Assembly (NCBI GenBank): GCA_004794655.1 | Contig: SMMW01000033.1 | Location: 3,693,501-3,757,500, forward strand | Reading direction: 5' to 3' | DNA length: 64,000 nt | Origin: Marisa cornuarietis | Lineage: Eukaryota > Mollusca > Gastropoda > Architaenioglossa > Ampullariidae | Shown here: positions 1-12,336 of the stretch, piece by piece | Layout of the letters: each line of letters opens with the position of its first letter | Numbering within the stretch: the first letter of the stretch is position 1 | The notes under the pieces: model-generated | Seen by the model: the letters and a program-made list of their open reading frames with translations, nothing else | Database searches by the model: none | Told to the model about the DNA's origin: nothing | Position numbers and translations under genes: made by a program

Positions 1-271
1 AAAGATGCTTCCCCTGGTTACCTATGTGACAGGTGTTCCGTCTTGAATTCCTGAAAGTTTTGTACACCACAAAGATTCGGTGTAAATCAGATGTTATTTA
101 ATCAACGTGCTTTCACTATCATGATCATTTAACAAGGTGTGTTCGCTTTAGCATACGTGTTGGTTACAGAAGTAATTTGGTTTTTTAAAACCATTTTGCC
201 GATTTACTCTTTTTTTTGCGCGACATGTGGCAAACGTTTGACCTCATCGTCAGCACGTTTGACCTTTTCAG

Positions 272-2507
272 ATGCAGGAAGTTGCGCTGAAAATTCTGGC
301 CCATCTCTCGACTGGAAACGATGAAAACAAGCACAGAATCGTGCAGGTAAATTTGTATTTAATTTTAAGCTCATAATATCATTTAGACTCTTCTTTGCAA
401 TGTTATAAGCAAAGTATATACAAAGTATATAATCAACCACGCCCTCAACACAGTCGTCGATTCACCCAGCAATGGTTCCACGTAATGGCGTACTCATGGT
501 ACCATTAAAACAATCAATTCATTTTGTTACCTATAGTCACAGTATTTTCTGTCCTGGGTTTGAGTCCTCTCGAGATATTTCTTGCATACAGGTACTGAAC
601 GGGGTGTGAACATTCTGTGAGCAGGACGACTTTACCAGCGGCCGAAGTCTGCACAAAGCTTTGAGCAGCAAACCTAAAAGCGAGCAAGTCCTGTGTAATG
701 CTGCCTGTCTTGTGGCCAACCTGGCCACTAGTCCAGCCGACCAGGTCTGTGTATTCTGAGCACTTTCCTTCATTGAAACTGCTGCATTGTGAACATTTTC
801 TCGTCAGCTTAGAGTTGGGAGTGATCTGGCTTGCGCTAAAAAAAAACACAAGCGTCTAAAAACAATGATGGCTTAGCAACATCAAGCTTCCTGACCTTTT
901 GTTTGCTATAATTCCATTTCCAGATGGTCTGATTCCCCGACAATAATCTGACATGATCATAAGCGTCAGTTTGTACAAAGGTATCCAACCCAAACAGTGT
1001 GCAGCGATCCGACCAAGAAGTTTCAGTTTGGTTTAAATCCATTTTGCAGGGCGGCCTCCAGGAGCTAATGGTCCTGTCTGGCGACCTTCTCACGAAGGGA
1101 CCAACCAACAACGAGCTACTGTGCCACCTTACTCGTGCCATGGCCAACTTCGCGAGGTTCAGACAGAACAGCAACAGACTTGTGAGTGTCTCCTGTACAA
1201 GAGCTGTTTTATACTTTCTCTTCCAGCACTTTCTCTAACCCATACTCTTAAAAAATCCCTTAAAAATTAAACTCCATTATTGAAAAACGGAGAAACACGC
1301 TTTATAGTCAATTCATTCAGGTCATTATTTAATAATCGTTGCATGCACGAACTCTCGGCACAACAGATGTCCTTTTGTAACTTGTGCTGTCTGCGGGCGA
1401 GATTGGTTGTTGGGGTTTTACGCTGAGGCTGTATCACGGACAGCTCATCCAAATACAGAAGAAAAAAAAATTGTGCAGAAGGCGAGATCTGAACTCTCAA
1501 TCACGATGCTCATCGTAACTAGTGACTGTTGCGCCGCTTGACCACGTCTCATCACCCCACCACCTGCAAACATACATTTACATGCGCGAATAGTTAACAG
1601 TATGTAGCTAACAGTTTTCACGCCCATTTTAGCCCTATAAAGAACCTAAAATGATAGAAAACGATTATAAACAAGAAATTTTTCTTAAGCCATATTTTCT
1701 TTTCTCTCAACAGATGTCGTATCTTCCCACAGTGGTCAAAAACTGCTTGAGGTCCACCATACCTCTGGTCCGCACGCACGCACTGCGTTTCCTGCTGTCC
1801 CTCCTGACTGTGATGCCTACTCAGACTACAGAACTTCTCCTCAAGTATAAAAACACGAGCAATGTTCTCAAAAATCAAAGTGCCAAGTGTCTAGCACACT
1901 GTAGTTCACAATTCGGTCACTTGCCTTCATGACGTGAGGCATTCAATCTTGACCATCCTCCTCTTTATACTTTCTCTGTGTGTGGGTGCGCGCGCGCTTG
2001 TGCTCAAGCGAATATAGCAATGTTCAGAATATTTATCTGCAGCAAATATATTTTATAGAATTGAAAATTCTATGACTATTTACAGAGTTATAGGTGAATC
2101 TAAATCCGTTGGCGAAGCAGCTCCAGCGTTTGCAAATTATCAAGCACCTGGCAGTATTGGATGGAATCATCAGTAGTGTTTGTTGGTGGTTTGGACAACT
2201 AGGTTATGTTCTATGAAGAGTTACACGAATTAATGTTTCATCAGTGTTTTAAGACAAAATAACATTATCTGAAAATCTCCGTTGCTCATTTCCTGCTTTA
2301 GCAGGCTCAGGACAGACAGAGTTGATTAGTTTTGTAACCATTGCAAAATGTCATCTCGTACTAAGTTTTACTAAAAGAGAACACGTTTTCTTGCACAGCA
2401 ATGGCGCAGAGGAATTATTCAAAGCTTTGGGCGTCGTACCGGGCTTGATGGAGGCTGTCACGATGCCTTTATTGGCAGAGGCACCTGACAAAGTTAAGCC
2501 ACTCTGA
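272..2507 (+). CDS. Armadillo/HEAT-like repeat protein, C-terminal part (5' end outside the window)
   Basis: Five exons join in frame: 272-346, 625-744, 1050-1181, 1714-1844 and 2399-2507, ending in TGA. Each internal boundary has an AG acceptor and a GT donor. Phases are 0,0,0,2, so the AA left at 1844 is completed by the C at 2399. The joined 188-residue product is built of amphipathic helices typical of ARM/HEAT repeats, with motifs such as VLCNAACLVANLA, LTRAMANFARFR and THALRFLLSLL. ARM proteins are scaffolds, but I do not recognise this one; the pattern loosely resembles ARM repeats fused to some kinesins, which is only a guess. The first exon listed begins after AG at 270-271 in phase 0, so coding exons upstream of the window are expected. 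An alternative acceptor at 278 would remove two codons. Tail-to-tail neighbour: PGS1 on the minus strand. Confidence 0.7.
1455..1560 (-). repeat. tRNA-like (pol III promoter) SINE head
   Basis: Read on the minus strand, this stretch inside the last-but-one large intron of the ARM-repeat gene has an A-box-like GTGGTCAAGCGG (plus 1534-1545) and a B-box-like GAGTTCAGATCTC (plus 1484-1496), spaced as in a tRNA gene. A possible variable-arm hairpin (ACGAT/ATCGT) lies between them, and a run of nine T's (plus 1461-1469) follows as a pol III terminator would. The ends do not form a good acceptor stem, so it looks like a SINE head or tRNA relic rather than a working tRNA. Confidence 0.45.
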
Positions 2508-4640
2508 ACGTGAATTACACCAGGTTTCCAGGAAACCAATCTATTCATCTGATGGGACTTCATACTTCAGCTTTTTTTAAAAACTGCAATGCCTTTGCCC
2601 CAGTTTATATTTTGTTATTGTTACCTTGTTAAGAAACTGTTTTGCCATATGATTAGAATGTGTATCTGAGCTCTTATGGTCGCTTTTGGAATATAAAGCG
2701 TTTGCAACACACAATATTAGTTCCATTTAACTGGCCATGCTAGCAATGGAACGTGGCAATATTCCTGTCTACGATTATTTCACATTTTAAGAAGACTGAT
2801 GTGCAAAGGTCAAACTGTATCCTGCCAATCGCATGTTTACATAATTTGAATGTTTACATCAAATGAAATATTACATCAAGTCACACAGCCAATAGTATTT
2901 TATATTTTTCTAAAAAATAAAGATTTAAATGTCATCATACAATTGCACTAAAATTGTTTAAATGCTCTAGCCTCTATTTTCTTTGTTTTTCTCATCCCAC
3001 ATGTAATTATTTTTTATTTCTATCATTTTTACATTACCTGTCTTTTGCAGTTGTTCTACTGATCCAAAATACAACTGATTACTGTTGACAGATGGTTTAC
3101 AATAAATGTGCATGTGTTTGTATGTTTCTATTTACACAAACCATCTGCACAATCTTAGATTAATCCTATTGCACTACACTATCAGCTTTAATATGTTTTC
3201 ATAAAATGACTGCATACTGGACTTTTGCTGCCTTTATAATAATAATAATAATACAAGGTTTTCTTATGCCTTATGATGAGTTTTAAAGCTACGTAACTAT
3301 ATTATTTATACCAAAATGAAGCTCATGAGTACTCACTGCTGAAAATGTTGTTTTTCATATACTTGTGGATATTTTACAACAAGGATTAGGTAGTTCAGTG
3401 GTTTATGATGAAAATAGGAAGAGGGGCTAGACCGTACAATAGGTCTTTGAAAGCAAGTTGTCTGTAAAAGGAAAACATTAATGGAATGATATTCAGTTTA
3501 ACAAGTGAAAATGGAAACAAAGGCAAGGCATGGCCATATACAAAGAATTTATGGCTGTATATATATATATATGTGTGTGTGCATGCATGCCCAAACATGG
3601 TGCATACAAAGATTTTATGCCTATTTATGAACTCCAATCTCAGGTATGTTCCATACCCCCAGGATTACAGCGGTGTCAGAAGTGATGGCCAGGCTCAACA
3701 AACTTTGGAACAGCAGAAATGTCAGGTTTTACAATTTGCTGTATGATTGCAAGACAAGAACCCTGCTCACTGAATCAGAGCGACAGACCCAAGCATTCAA
3801 AATCAAAATTTAGTGCTTTGGGAGACAGCTCCGGATCTCTTACAGAGAGCAAAAGATAAATAACTTCGTCCACAGCCTACCCTCTTGCTTTGTGGGCCCC
3901 CTACATCAAACAGCAAAAACTGAAATGGTTCGGTCATGTCGTCCATCTTGACACCTTGCCAAAGATGGTACTCCAAGGTTACACTGAAGGTGGCCAATGC
4001 AGCAGAAAACAGAAGAAAACCTGGGTGACTAAGGTGAAGGAGTGGACAGGCTGTTTACTGGGCACTAGACCAGCCCTGCTGGCATGCGTTCCCCTCTGCT
4101 GCGCTCCATCATATCTCCCCTACAACTGATACCTCCGATAACAGTTATGGGATGAATGAATGCATGAACCCCAGGTAAGCTTGTAAGGCAAATTGGAGTG
4201 GCAAGTTAGTGGGTGTAACATGAAAGCAGCAAAACAAGACTGCAATTTTGATTTAAAAAAATAAAGAATACTTGGGGTCTTACTGATAACACACCATACA
4301 AAAATGATTACCTCTAGACAGATATGAAATGTTTATATAAACAAAGAACAATTCTGGTGACATACAAATTTGTACTGAAGACAAAGCAAATTGACAGTGA
4401 ATGTCTTCCACTGATAAAACCATTCAGCTCTTGATCTGCACCATATTTCTTGGACATTCAAGCAAACTGTTGTTTCAACAACCATGATACAAAATACCCC
4501 TTACTCTATTTCTATCACACTGACACTCCATCTAACTGAAGAAATTCTCACTCACACTGTATTTATCATACTGTATTCATCTCATTCAAAAAAAAATAAA
4601 ATAAATAAACACACATACACATTTTTTTTTTACACACAGC
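2508..4640. other. 3' UTR and spacer between the ARM-repeat gene and PGS1
   Basis: No gene is visible. Plus-strand AATAAA signals at 2916-2921 and 3101-3106 could end the ARM-repeat transcript, giving a 3' UTR of about 430-620 nt. The 3240-3250 stretch is a short AAT repeat and 3556-3571 a short TA repeat. From about 3665 the sequence is an RTE-type LINE relic, annotated separately. No strong minus-strand polyadenylation signal for PGS1 could be chosen within 500 bp below 4641. Confidence 0.6.
3665..4165 (+). mobile_element. RTE-type LINE, degraded 3' end
   Basis: Translation in shifting frames gives the C-terminal signature of RTE-type reverse transcriptase proteins common in molluscs: SEVMARLNKLWNSR, RTLLTESERQTQAFKIK, KLKWFGHVVHLDTLPKMVLQG and KEWTG. 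Frameshifts and a stop at about 3811 break the reading frame, so it is dead. The relic ends in a GAATGAATG-type repeat near 4151-4163, as RTE elements often do. It covers the segment that follows the one preserved in the relic at 62350-63290. Confidence 0.75.
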
Positions 4641-7600
4641 TTAAAAGAAATGTTTGATGAGACCAGTTACAAATGTCACCCAGTAGGGTACATGCCGGTC
4701 TGCCCGTCTAAATCTCTCTTCAGTGACTAGTATTGAAGGCTGATATAATCGTACATGCTCCTGAAACGACAAAAACAGCCAGTAGTTTGATTACACTATA
4801 TTCCTTGCTGACCTCCCTTGAACATACAGTGCATCAAATGTCCATAATCAACTAATTATAAATTTTAATATTTTTAAACTTTGATATTTGACTAAACCTT
4901 CTATTTTCAGATTGTGTCAGCAAGACTAAAATATTTTGCGTGACAACTAAAGGACATTAAAAAAAAAGTTCTCTATATTTTTACAAATAACTGCGACCAC
5001 TGTACCTCTTTCAGCTGTTTTTGGAGATTCTCGTTGTCTGTCACCATGGCAACTTGACATTCCAAATCTCTGTAAACTGATCTGTAACCTAAGATATCAA
5101 AACATACATGCAAATCTAAAGGTAGTCCAATTCCTACTAAAGAACATTTGGGTGCAAGTTATTTAGACCATAAAACTTTTAAAACAAATTCAGCATTAAC
5201 AAAATAATATTACTCGCTGATGTCACTCCACTGATACTTGCTAAAAGGCATGAGCACAGCAAAGGCACCACTGGAGAGGCCTTCTACATCTAATATTAAT
5301 GTCCCCCCACCCCCAAATCAACTGCTATATGTGGGCCAAGGATGTAGTTACTGGCATGCTTGACCATTATTTATTGCAAGATTTTGATTATTTTCCAAGA
5401 CTACTTATATTTGTGAAAATGAGCCACAAGATGTAGCAATATTTACAAGCATGTAAAGCATTTGGAGCTAGGTTACTTCCCTGCTCAATTGGGACAGTGT
5501 CAACAGTCTTTATTGATACCTAAGCCGGATGTTCTGACAAACATCCATTCTTTAGAGAGTGCCAACGCTATTTATTGATCTCTAAACCAGATTTTTATGT
5601 GCGCTGACAAACATACATCCCTTGGACAGTATTTCTTGATACATTAACTGGATAGTTATGTTTGTGTTCTGACAAATAAACATACATTCCACTGACACTG
5701 GTCATAAAGTGAAACAGCAGGGTAGATGCAGCAGGTGACAAGGTTTCCTGCTTAGGCCTGTGGAACAACAAGTCCACTCCTTCATGTTTTCTAACCAGTT
5801 TTTCTTGTGTCCACTTCAGTGTCAACCAGATTTGCACTCCCTGTACAGGATTAAGAGTAGCTTCCTCAGGCACTTGGTCTCAAATGTCTCTATGATGTAT
5901 CAGCAAGCAGAGTCCATGTTTCATATCCATAAAGTAAGAGCGGTGCTACAAGATTTGTACAGATTGTACCTTGTAGTACACCTGATGCAGGTGTCTGCAG
6001 TGCAGCTGCCCTCGTTGGAAAGGGTGGCTTCTAAGCTGTTCCCCTCCCTGAACTGCACTCTGTTCATGTAACTCTCTGCTTTGCATTTGCCTTTGATCTT
6101 GCTCTTTGCTTTCAGTGCTGGTCTCAATTTCTAAAGCGTAACTGTCAAAATTTTACCAGAAAGGCAGAAGGTAACAAAAACAGTGAAGATCATCCCCTCA
6201 ATTTTTTGGGGGGAAATGAGGTAAAAGAGACCAAATTTTTTTTAAAGGTTGTTTTGGAAGAAAAGGTACTTTTTTTTTAGGGGGAGGGAGGAGATGCCAT
6301 GTTTTTTGTGAAGGCGGTGCCTATCTCCTTTCCCTCCCCCTGGTAACCCAATCCTCTATGGAGTCAGGTACCTATTCATTAAAGTTGGGATGACTTAAGG
6401 AAAGTCTGTTGCATCACAGAAGTTTCAAACCAGCCTGCCTGTGAGTTTTGACCTACTAAGTTCTACCTACTCAGTTATCCACTTCCCCTAAAAAGGCATA
6501 AGACATGTATAAATCGAGACAATAACCTTCTTGGCATTAACCCTCAGTTAACCAGGATACACATTTGACCCCAGAGTACAACTAGGGTTTAATTTTCCCT
6601 ACATAAAATTCCAAGCACAAAAAACTCTCAAGGCTAATTCCAAGAAGGTTAAATCGCCAACTAAAGTCATAGGAAGTGTTCTCACCAAAGTTAGGGGAGC
6701 CAATTAGTGTTAGTGAAGGCATAGTTTGCTTGGGTAGGTAGTACCAAAGTCCTTTTACATGGAAAGTCCATTTATCACGAAAGTACTCAAAAAGCTGAAT
6801 TCGCTGTGCCTGCTTGTAGTTCTGAACTTCTTGGAAAAACTGCCGAGCTATGTAGACATAAGCAGTGGGTATATAACCTGCTATTCCTTTTGCTCCATAA
6901 AAGCCATTGACCTACAGAACACAGAGGAGATACATTCAGTTTGTTTCCATTTTTCAACACCTCACAATACTGTCAATGTAAATGTTGTGTTATCAGTGGC
7001 AGTCCCTGGACATGAGATAAATTACAACACTTTCATGACTCATTTATAAATGACTGGACTTTTATCTTTTACATCTGAGGATGTTAAAATGAGAGTTTAC
7101 ATTTTTCTCTGATTATAGTCAAACTCATCACAGAAACTAATTATCTCGAACTTATGTCACCACGAAATATACAACTGTTTACAAGGATATAAAGTGCATT
7201 ATCCCAGAATTTGATTATTATTTTTCTCAAATATTTTATGCAGGAATCTACATGTTCACAGACTAATGTACTTAAACCTGGAACAGGGATCCAGTAATCG
7301 TAGCCTGACCTCTGGTGCTGCCATGAGCAAACAGTATTTAGCCAGTGACTCCTGTAGAATGACCTCCATGTAGTGGTCTGTCAAATTAAAGTATCCAGAT
7401 GCCAAAAGTATTTCATCATCCTTGGAAGATTCTCTCAATAACTGCAGAGTGACTTGTTCATCATGCAGCACTCCTATGGGACCCATTTGTACTAAAGGAT
7501 ACACCCACGTATCAGTCTTATCAGCAATGTTGCCACCATTTTGGACACATGACACATGGGATAAGTGTGGTTCAGCTGATAAATTTGTGGAAGATTTCAT

Positions 7601-10600
7601 ATCATCATTCCTTGAAGTCAAGAAGAAAGAATAATCATATCAACTTTGTTGCAAGATACACTTCCTCCCCCCCAAATATTCAGGTTAACACTATACACTA
7701 CAATTTTAAGTACCTTCTAATCATTTTTTTCCCCTTCCACTCACTAGAATGGATCCTCTTAAATGACTTAATTGGTCCCCGATTTGTCTATTATTTGTTC
7801 ACTATGATGACTTACATTCCATGCACTCACTCATTTCTGCATTTTTTCCCATCCATCTATAATTCTACTCCAGGTACCTTGTTCTTTTCCCATGACAACT
7901 TACTCTTCCAAAATTCTCTGCTGGGTCTGCATATGACTTTGAAGAACATCACTGATTCTGTCCTTTGCTGCAAGCTTGAATTTCACGCTGTCACCTTTAC
8001 ATACAACATTTGCTCATTTAGCAGTGCACCATACTGAGATGACCTTACATTTGCTTACTTAGCTTGTGAGCCACAGTGACTTGATTGTTTTCAACCCATA
8101 AAATGCAAGACGTTCTCAGAACTTTAATTAAAATTGTTGTGGAGTTTTCAGACCATAAGTTAAAATTGTATGGGGTTTTTTAGACCTCTAGAAAAAATTA
8201 TTGGAGGTTTTACTGAACAGTTACATGAAAGGTACATATATTGATATTGTCATGTTCTGGATCTTGGATGGCAAGAAACTGTTTTAATTAATATTTTAAT
8301 GCTCTTTACATGTACAACAATGGTAAGGTAATAAGCAGTGACAAATATCACATGTAAAGTTTATTGTAAAAAGCCTTGTGCAATCAGACCTCCAGTCTCA
8401 AGTGCTTTTAGACTCCTGATGTCAAACCATTTATGTTCTCAGAACCCACAGTCAAATTTACCAGAGTTATGTATGCTTCTATGTGATGGGAAACACTGCT
8501 GTAACAAGATTATATTCTCTTTTACACTGTATAATTAGTACAGGCCAGACTCCTAGTAAATAATTTAAACAGACCCAACATAACAAAGTGTTACCTTTAT
8601 AAGGATGAACACTGCACATCTTATGGAGCTTCAAAGTATCATCAGGCTGAAGTGAGAAAGAAAATGATGCAACTCCCTTGACAAGTTCATGAAAAAAATC
8701 TGCCATGTGCTTGCAGTCACTGAAGAGAATATATCTGTCTTGTCGGTTGGTGAAATAATTTTCACTCAGATTTGCACTAAAACAAAAGAGGTGAGGGGAG
8801 GAATAAAACACTTGGAAGAAGAGATGAAGAGTGGGCAATAACTGAGAAATATTCAATGTTTTAACCTGTTGTTTAATTCTATTAAAAGATTGTTCACAAA
8901 TACATATATATATATATAAACAGACATGCAGCTAAACACTAGGTACACATAAAATAAGTTATTTTCATATCATCGCCACATCTCAAAAACAGCCAAAAAT
9001 TTAAACGAGCAAGAGTAAATCCCAGACCATCACAAATGTCTGTAGACCATGGGAATACTTCCATAACTTTTTGGTCAGAATCAGACAAGCTGTGTACTTG
9101 AATAGTGCTAATTCAGAAACACATCCACACACTGCTGCTTTTATTTAAGTTCATAGTAAGCAATTTAATATTCTTATATCACCTTGTTTGATTGTTCTTC
9201 ATTTACTTACCCACTGATAATCAAACTGTTGTCAACAAGATACACCTTCAAATGTGTGAGTCCAATCGTTTCATTAAAACGTTCTGGAATAATTTTTCTT
9301 AGCAGTCCCCTTAGGTCAGGTGTGTGATAAAGGCTAACAGAAACAAGCTGAGGAAATTCCTTTATGAGACCTTGTAACATTGTGCGGGAGTTTATCTTTC
9401 CTCTTGATCCACGTGTCATGTCAAGCAAGATATTAACCTCAAAGTCAGAGTTCTTCATGATGGCAGCATTCTTACATGCTTCATGGATGCTTGATACCTA
9501 AATCACATATAAAGAATATTTACAGAATTTTATTGTTATGCATACACCATTTATCATTTAGCATTTATCATGTATGTGTGGTGTTCTTTGTGTAAAGCGC
9601 TTTGAGTTCATCTTAATGGTGGAGAGAGGTGCTATAAAAATCATCATCATTATTATTATTATACAGAACAAAATGCTTAGTCTATTGTCTACAGAGGTGT
9701 ACACGTGTACACATGCTAGCACTTCTCATCAGTAATGTTGATCATCCATACATGCATTTTAACAACTGATATCACTGAAGGCCATAGTTAATGCAACAGC
9801 TTACAATGCATGCTAAGGAAACATTGCCTAAACAGGGATCCTACATGCCAAAGAGACATTTTGTAATCAGGTCCTGCTTTTGTGAAGCTGTAGAAACTTC
9901 CTTTCATTTAACCGTCCATTGACTGATTCTCTTCAGATCTAGGGTTTTAACATTTATGGTTATGAAAAATTAAATCAACTCTTTTAAAAATAATTTAGCA
10001 CTAAAATTAGATTTAAATGCTTATTGTTTTCAAAACATACAAGTTCTTTTTCAAGAGGTCCAGTGCCAAGGTATAAGGATGCTAGTGTAATTCTCTGTTT
10101 AGCCTTTCTTGCTTTAACCTGTCAAATTAAAGAAAAATAAAAATTAGAATAATAGTTAACACTAATAAGGAGAAAAAGAAAGTTGCCTCAGGCATGAAGT
10201 GTATATGGAAATAACAAAACAAATCTTATTCTTAATATTACTGTCAACATGTTTAGTTTGTCACAATGTGAGTCAAGCATGTGTGATTACATTTTAAAAA
10301 TGGCTAAGAATAAGAATGACATTTGTGGAGATTAATTCCAATTTATAAAATCTGCAGTGATGAAATATTCTAACACAAACCTTCAAAACCTCAAAAAATT
10401 GTGTTGGTTCTGTCAAGACTAGAACTTGATCACCACGGATGGGAAAACAGGGTGCATGCTGTCCAATCCATGAAAAGTATTGGTATGTACTACTTGAAAA
10501 AGCATTAATGACTTGGTTCTCTGCAGAAAGAGCAACATCTGCCTCCAATGTTGATGTATTTGAGGTTGTACCAGTCCCCAGAAACCTGAATGATATAGAA

Positions 10601-11792
10601 GACAATGATAGTTTTAAAACATTCAGCATTAATATCACTGTTTTGCATCATTAGTTTTTTTTAATGTTTGAAGGTCCTCTTCAATGTCATTTGCAATTTC
10701 GATGTACCTTTAATTTTCTTGGAAAACTGTTACAAAGTTTTTTTAAAGTCTGTACACCTTGAAGCCAATCTGAGGCAAAGAAAGAAGCTACTGTTATATG
10801 TTTACCATTATTATTTTGACCTCATGATTTATAAAAACTTCTACAACTGAACTTATGAGCCAGCTGCCATATCTCTCCACTTTGCATACAGAAACATGCA
10901 TGCACACTCGTCTGTAAATGAACATGTGCTGACTGGCTATGTTAACTTTAAATGAACTTCTAAAATAAGATTTAAATTACACTATTAATACTATTATTAG
11001 AGACTGACAGCAGACAGGTAAAAGAAAATCCAGACCATGCTAAAGGAGGATCCTCTATATTTATTACCAAGGCGACATGTCTAATGAGTAAGTATGAATA
11101 ACAGTCAATAACAGAAGCAGAATCAAACAAACGCCTAATGTCTTCAAAGATCTGACCACAGTGAAACGATACAAACTCCTATGGTATTTCAAGAGCATCA
11201 ATGACGATTGTGCAAGGATCTACAAAAACGGGCAACCTACGGATGAAATGATGATGCAAAAGTGGATCGCCCTGTCACACTGTGCATTCCATAAAATATT
11301 AGATGAAAACAGAAAGCAAGACTGGCAAGAGTCGTTGGCACTATCGAATACCTTAGGGCTTAGGGTCTATCGGGGCTAAGGAACTGACGATGAGAACATA
11401 TTAACACCGGAGATTTCAGATGAAAAACTGAAACTGACACTAAAGTTCGTCTGTTTTAGAAACAATATAGACAGACGGAGCTTTATGATCTCAAAAACAA
11501 TTCAAAAAGAAAATATAGAAATTAATGGGATTTATTTAGAAGTAATATTTTTTTTCAAATCAGTTCTAAATGATCATTCTGATCGCAGTCTCAGTATTGA
11601 TACTGATAATTATAACAGTAGCTTTGGACAAGGACAACAGACAGCGTGTGTGATGAAGGGTCATACTATCGTATTGGTTTATCCGTTATAAAACCATTCG
11701 TGTAATCGTCGAACAAATAAATACCTCTTCACAAGAGTGTGTACATTTCCAACTAAAACGAGCATACGACTCCCTCGCCATGGGTAAGGCAT
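4641..11792 (-). CDS. PGS1: CDP-diacylglycerol--glycerol-3-phosphate 3-phosphatidyltransferase, mitochondrial (PGP synthase)
   Basis: Transfers a phosphatidyl group from CDP-diacylglycerol to glycerol-3-phosphate, the committed step to phosphatidylglycerol and cardiolipin in mitochondria. Ten exons on the minus strand in transcript order: 11792-11725, 10585-10381, 10118-10041, 9497-9211, 8776-8595, 7994-7904, 7610-7310, 6911-6686, 5088-5006, 4760-4641. They sum to 1641 nt, 546 aa plus TAA; human PGS1 is about 556 aa. It is a phospholipase D superfamily protein. The first HKD motif is HLKVYLVD (His199, Lys201, Asp206). The second is HVKGLWYY (His455, Lys457), where the usual Asp is Tyr, as in PGS1 relatives. 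Other family blocks are SRTMLQ, IPERFNETIGL, YFTNRQDRY, DTWVYPLVQM and SGYFNLT, with C-terminus LIKHFF. The start is the first ATG after an in-frame TAA; the short N-terminus is basic and hydrophobic, fitting a mitochondrial presequence. Met10 is an alternative start. Exon 1 is the least certain. Confidence 0.93.
5508..5703. repeat. Degenerate tandem repeat, about 65 bp, three copies, in PGS1 intron 8
   Basis: Three imperfect copies share the framework TTTATTGAT...AAACCAGAT...CTGACAAACATACATCC. They begin near 5508, 5568 and 5632. Nothing suggests a function. Confidence 0.55.
5720..6125 (-). mobile_element. RTE-type LINE, degraded 3' fragment in PGS1 intron 8
   Basis: The minus strand translates, with frameshifts, to the RTE C-terminal blocks LYGYETWTLLADTS, ETFETKCLRKLLLILYREC and, after a deletion, ENMKEWTCCS. 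The segment that normally carries the KRRKLAWFGHV block is missing. It lies in the same orientation as PGS1. Stops and deletions show it is dead. Confidence 0.7.
6185..6485 (-). mobile_element. tRNA-derived SINE in PGS1 intron 8
   Basis: On the minus strand the element starts with an A-box-like TAACTGAGTAGG (within plus 6463-6480) and a B-box-like GGTTTGAAACTTC (plus 6419-6431). A body containing CCTGACTCCATAGAGG and GGGTTACCAGGGGGAGG follows, then a tail rich in A and T. This order is the standard tRNA-head plus body plan of a SINE. I recall similar bodies in gastropod genomes but cannot name the family. Confidence 0.55.
9575..9662 (+). repeat. Retroelement 3' tail with ATT repeat, PGS1 intron 3
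   Basis: The block GTAAAGCGCTTTGAG...GGTGGAGAGAGGTGCTATAAAAAT followed by ATTATTATTATT matches the 3' tail shared by many LINE/SINE families in animals. Only the tail survives. A weaker copy of the same plan may lie at 36345-36410 in a dynein intron. Confidence 0.5.
11120..11700 (+). other. Unassigned stretch in PGS1 intron 1, possible LINE scrap
   Basis: Plus 11150-11190 translates to DLTTVKRYKLLWY, which resembles the RTE block DLLTTVKRRKLKWYGHV. The open frame continues to 11379 with a sequence I do not recognise (for example SINDDCARIYKNGQPTDE) and then breaks. It lies opposite to PGS1 and next to no other gene, so it is more likely repeat debris than an exon. Confidence 0.35.
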
Positions 11793-12195
11793 AATGACAG
11801 CACTTTAGATGTTGTTTTGTTGCTTAGCACTTGCTTTACTATGACGCCATTAGGCAGAGGGGGGTTAATGCACGATTTCTTATTAAACATTCTGTAATAT
11901 TTTTCACGTTTTATAAAGAATTCAATATTGATTTAACACAGCTATATATCTAATAATACTAAAAACATTTTTATTTGTCTTTATTATGCAAGGGTTAAGA
12001 TGCGGATCTCTTGTCCCACACGCTAAAAGAAAATTCTGAAAGTTCTTACCGTTTATATACATAGATTAAATTAAATAAACTATTATTTAAAATGTTTCAG
12101 TCATATTACAGCCCACTTAAATTCTGCTTGAATTTTAACAGACCGAGAAGTTAGAGTCTACAATCTAAACCAGCTTTATTTTACATCGAGACTGT

Positions 12196-12209
12196 ATTGC
12201 CCTAGCAAC
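12196..12209 (+). promoter_or_regulatory. RFX-type X-box (ciliary gene regulatory motif)
   Basis: The 14-mer ATTGCCCTAGCAAC fits the X-box pattern of two half-sites, GTNRCC and RGYAAC, separated by 2 nt. The right half AGCAAC is perfect and the left half differs only at the first base. It is 202 bp above the dynein ATG. RFX factors drive genes for ciliary proteins through this motif, so it is expected at an axonemal dynein. Confidence 0.6.
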
Positions 12210-12326
12210 GATCCATGACAACAGGCAAGGGATGGACGCTATCAAGGCAGCGGGGCGTTAAGATCACCACCCGCAAAACCTGGTCGCCGAAAGTGATCAT
12301 TTCATTATAAGATGTTGTACAAGAAG

Positions 12327-12336
12327 TATATAAAAG
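12327..12336 (+). promoter_or_regulatory. TATA-like box of the dynein gene
   Basis: TATATAAAAG lies 75 bp above the ATG. Transcription would be expected to start about 25-30 bp downstream, near 12357-12366, giving a 5' UTR of about 50 nt. It is 117 bp downstream of the X-box. Confidence 0.45.

Noticed and set aside
1..32. Possible upstream exon of the ARM-repeat gene ending at a GT near 33
   Set aside because: The two open frames end in phase 1 or 2, but the next exon at 272 needs phase 0. The third frame has a stop.
5760..6071. 103-codon plus-strand open frame opposite PGS1
   Set aside because: The minus strand of the same bases is a clear RTE LINE relic, so the plus frame is a shadow.
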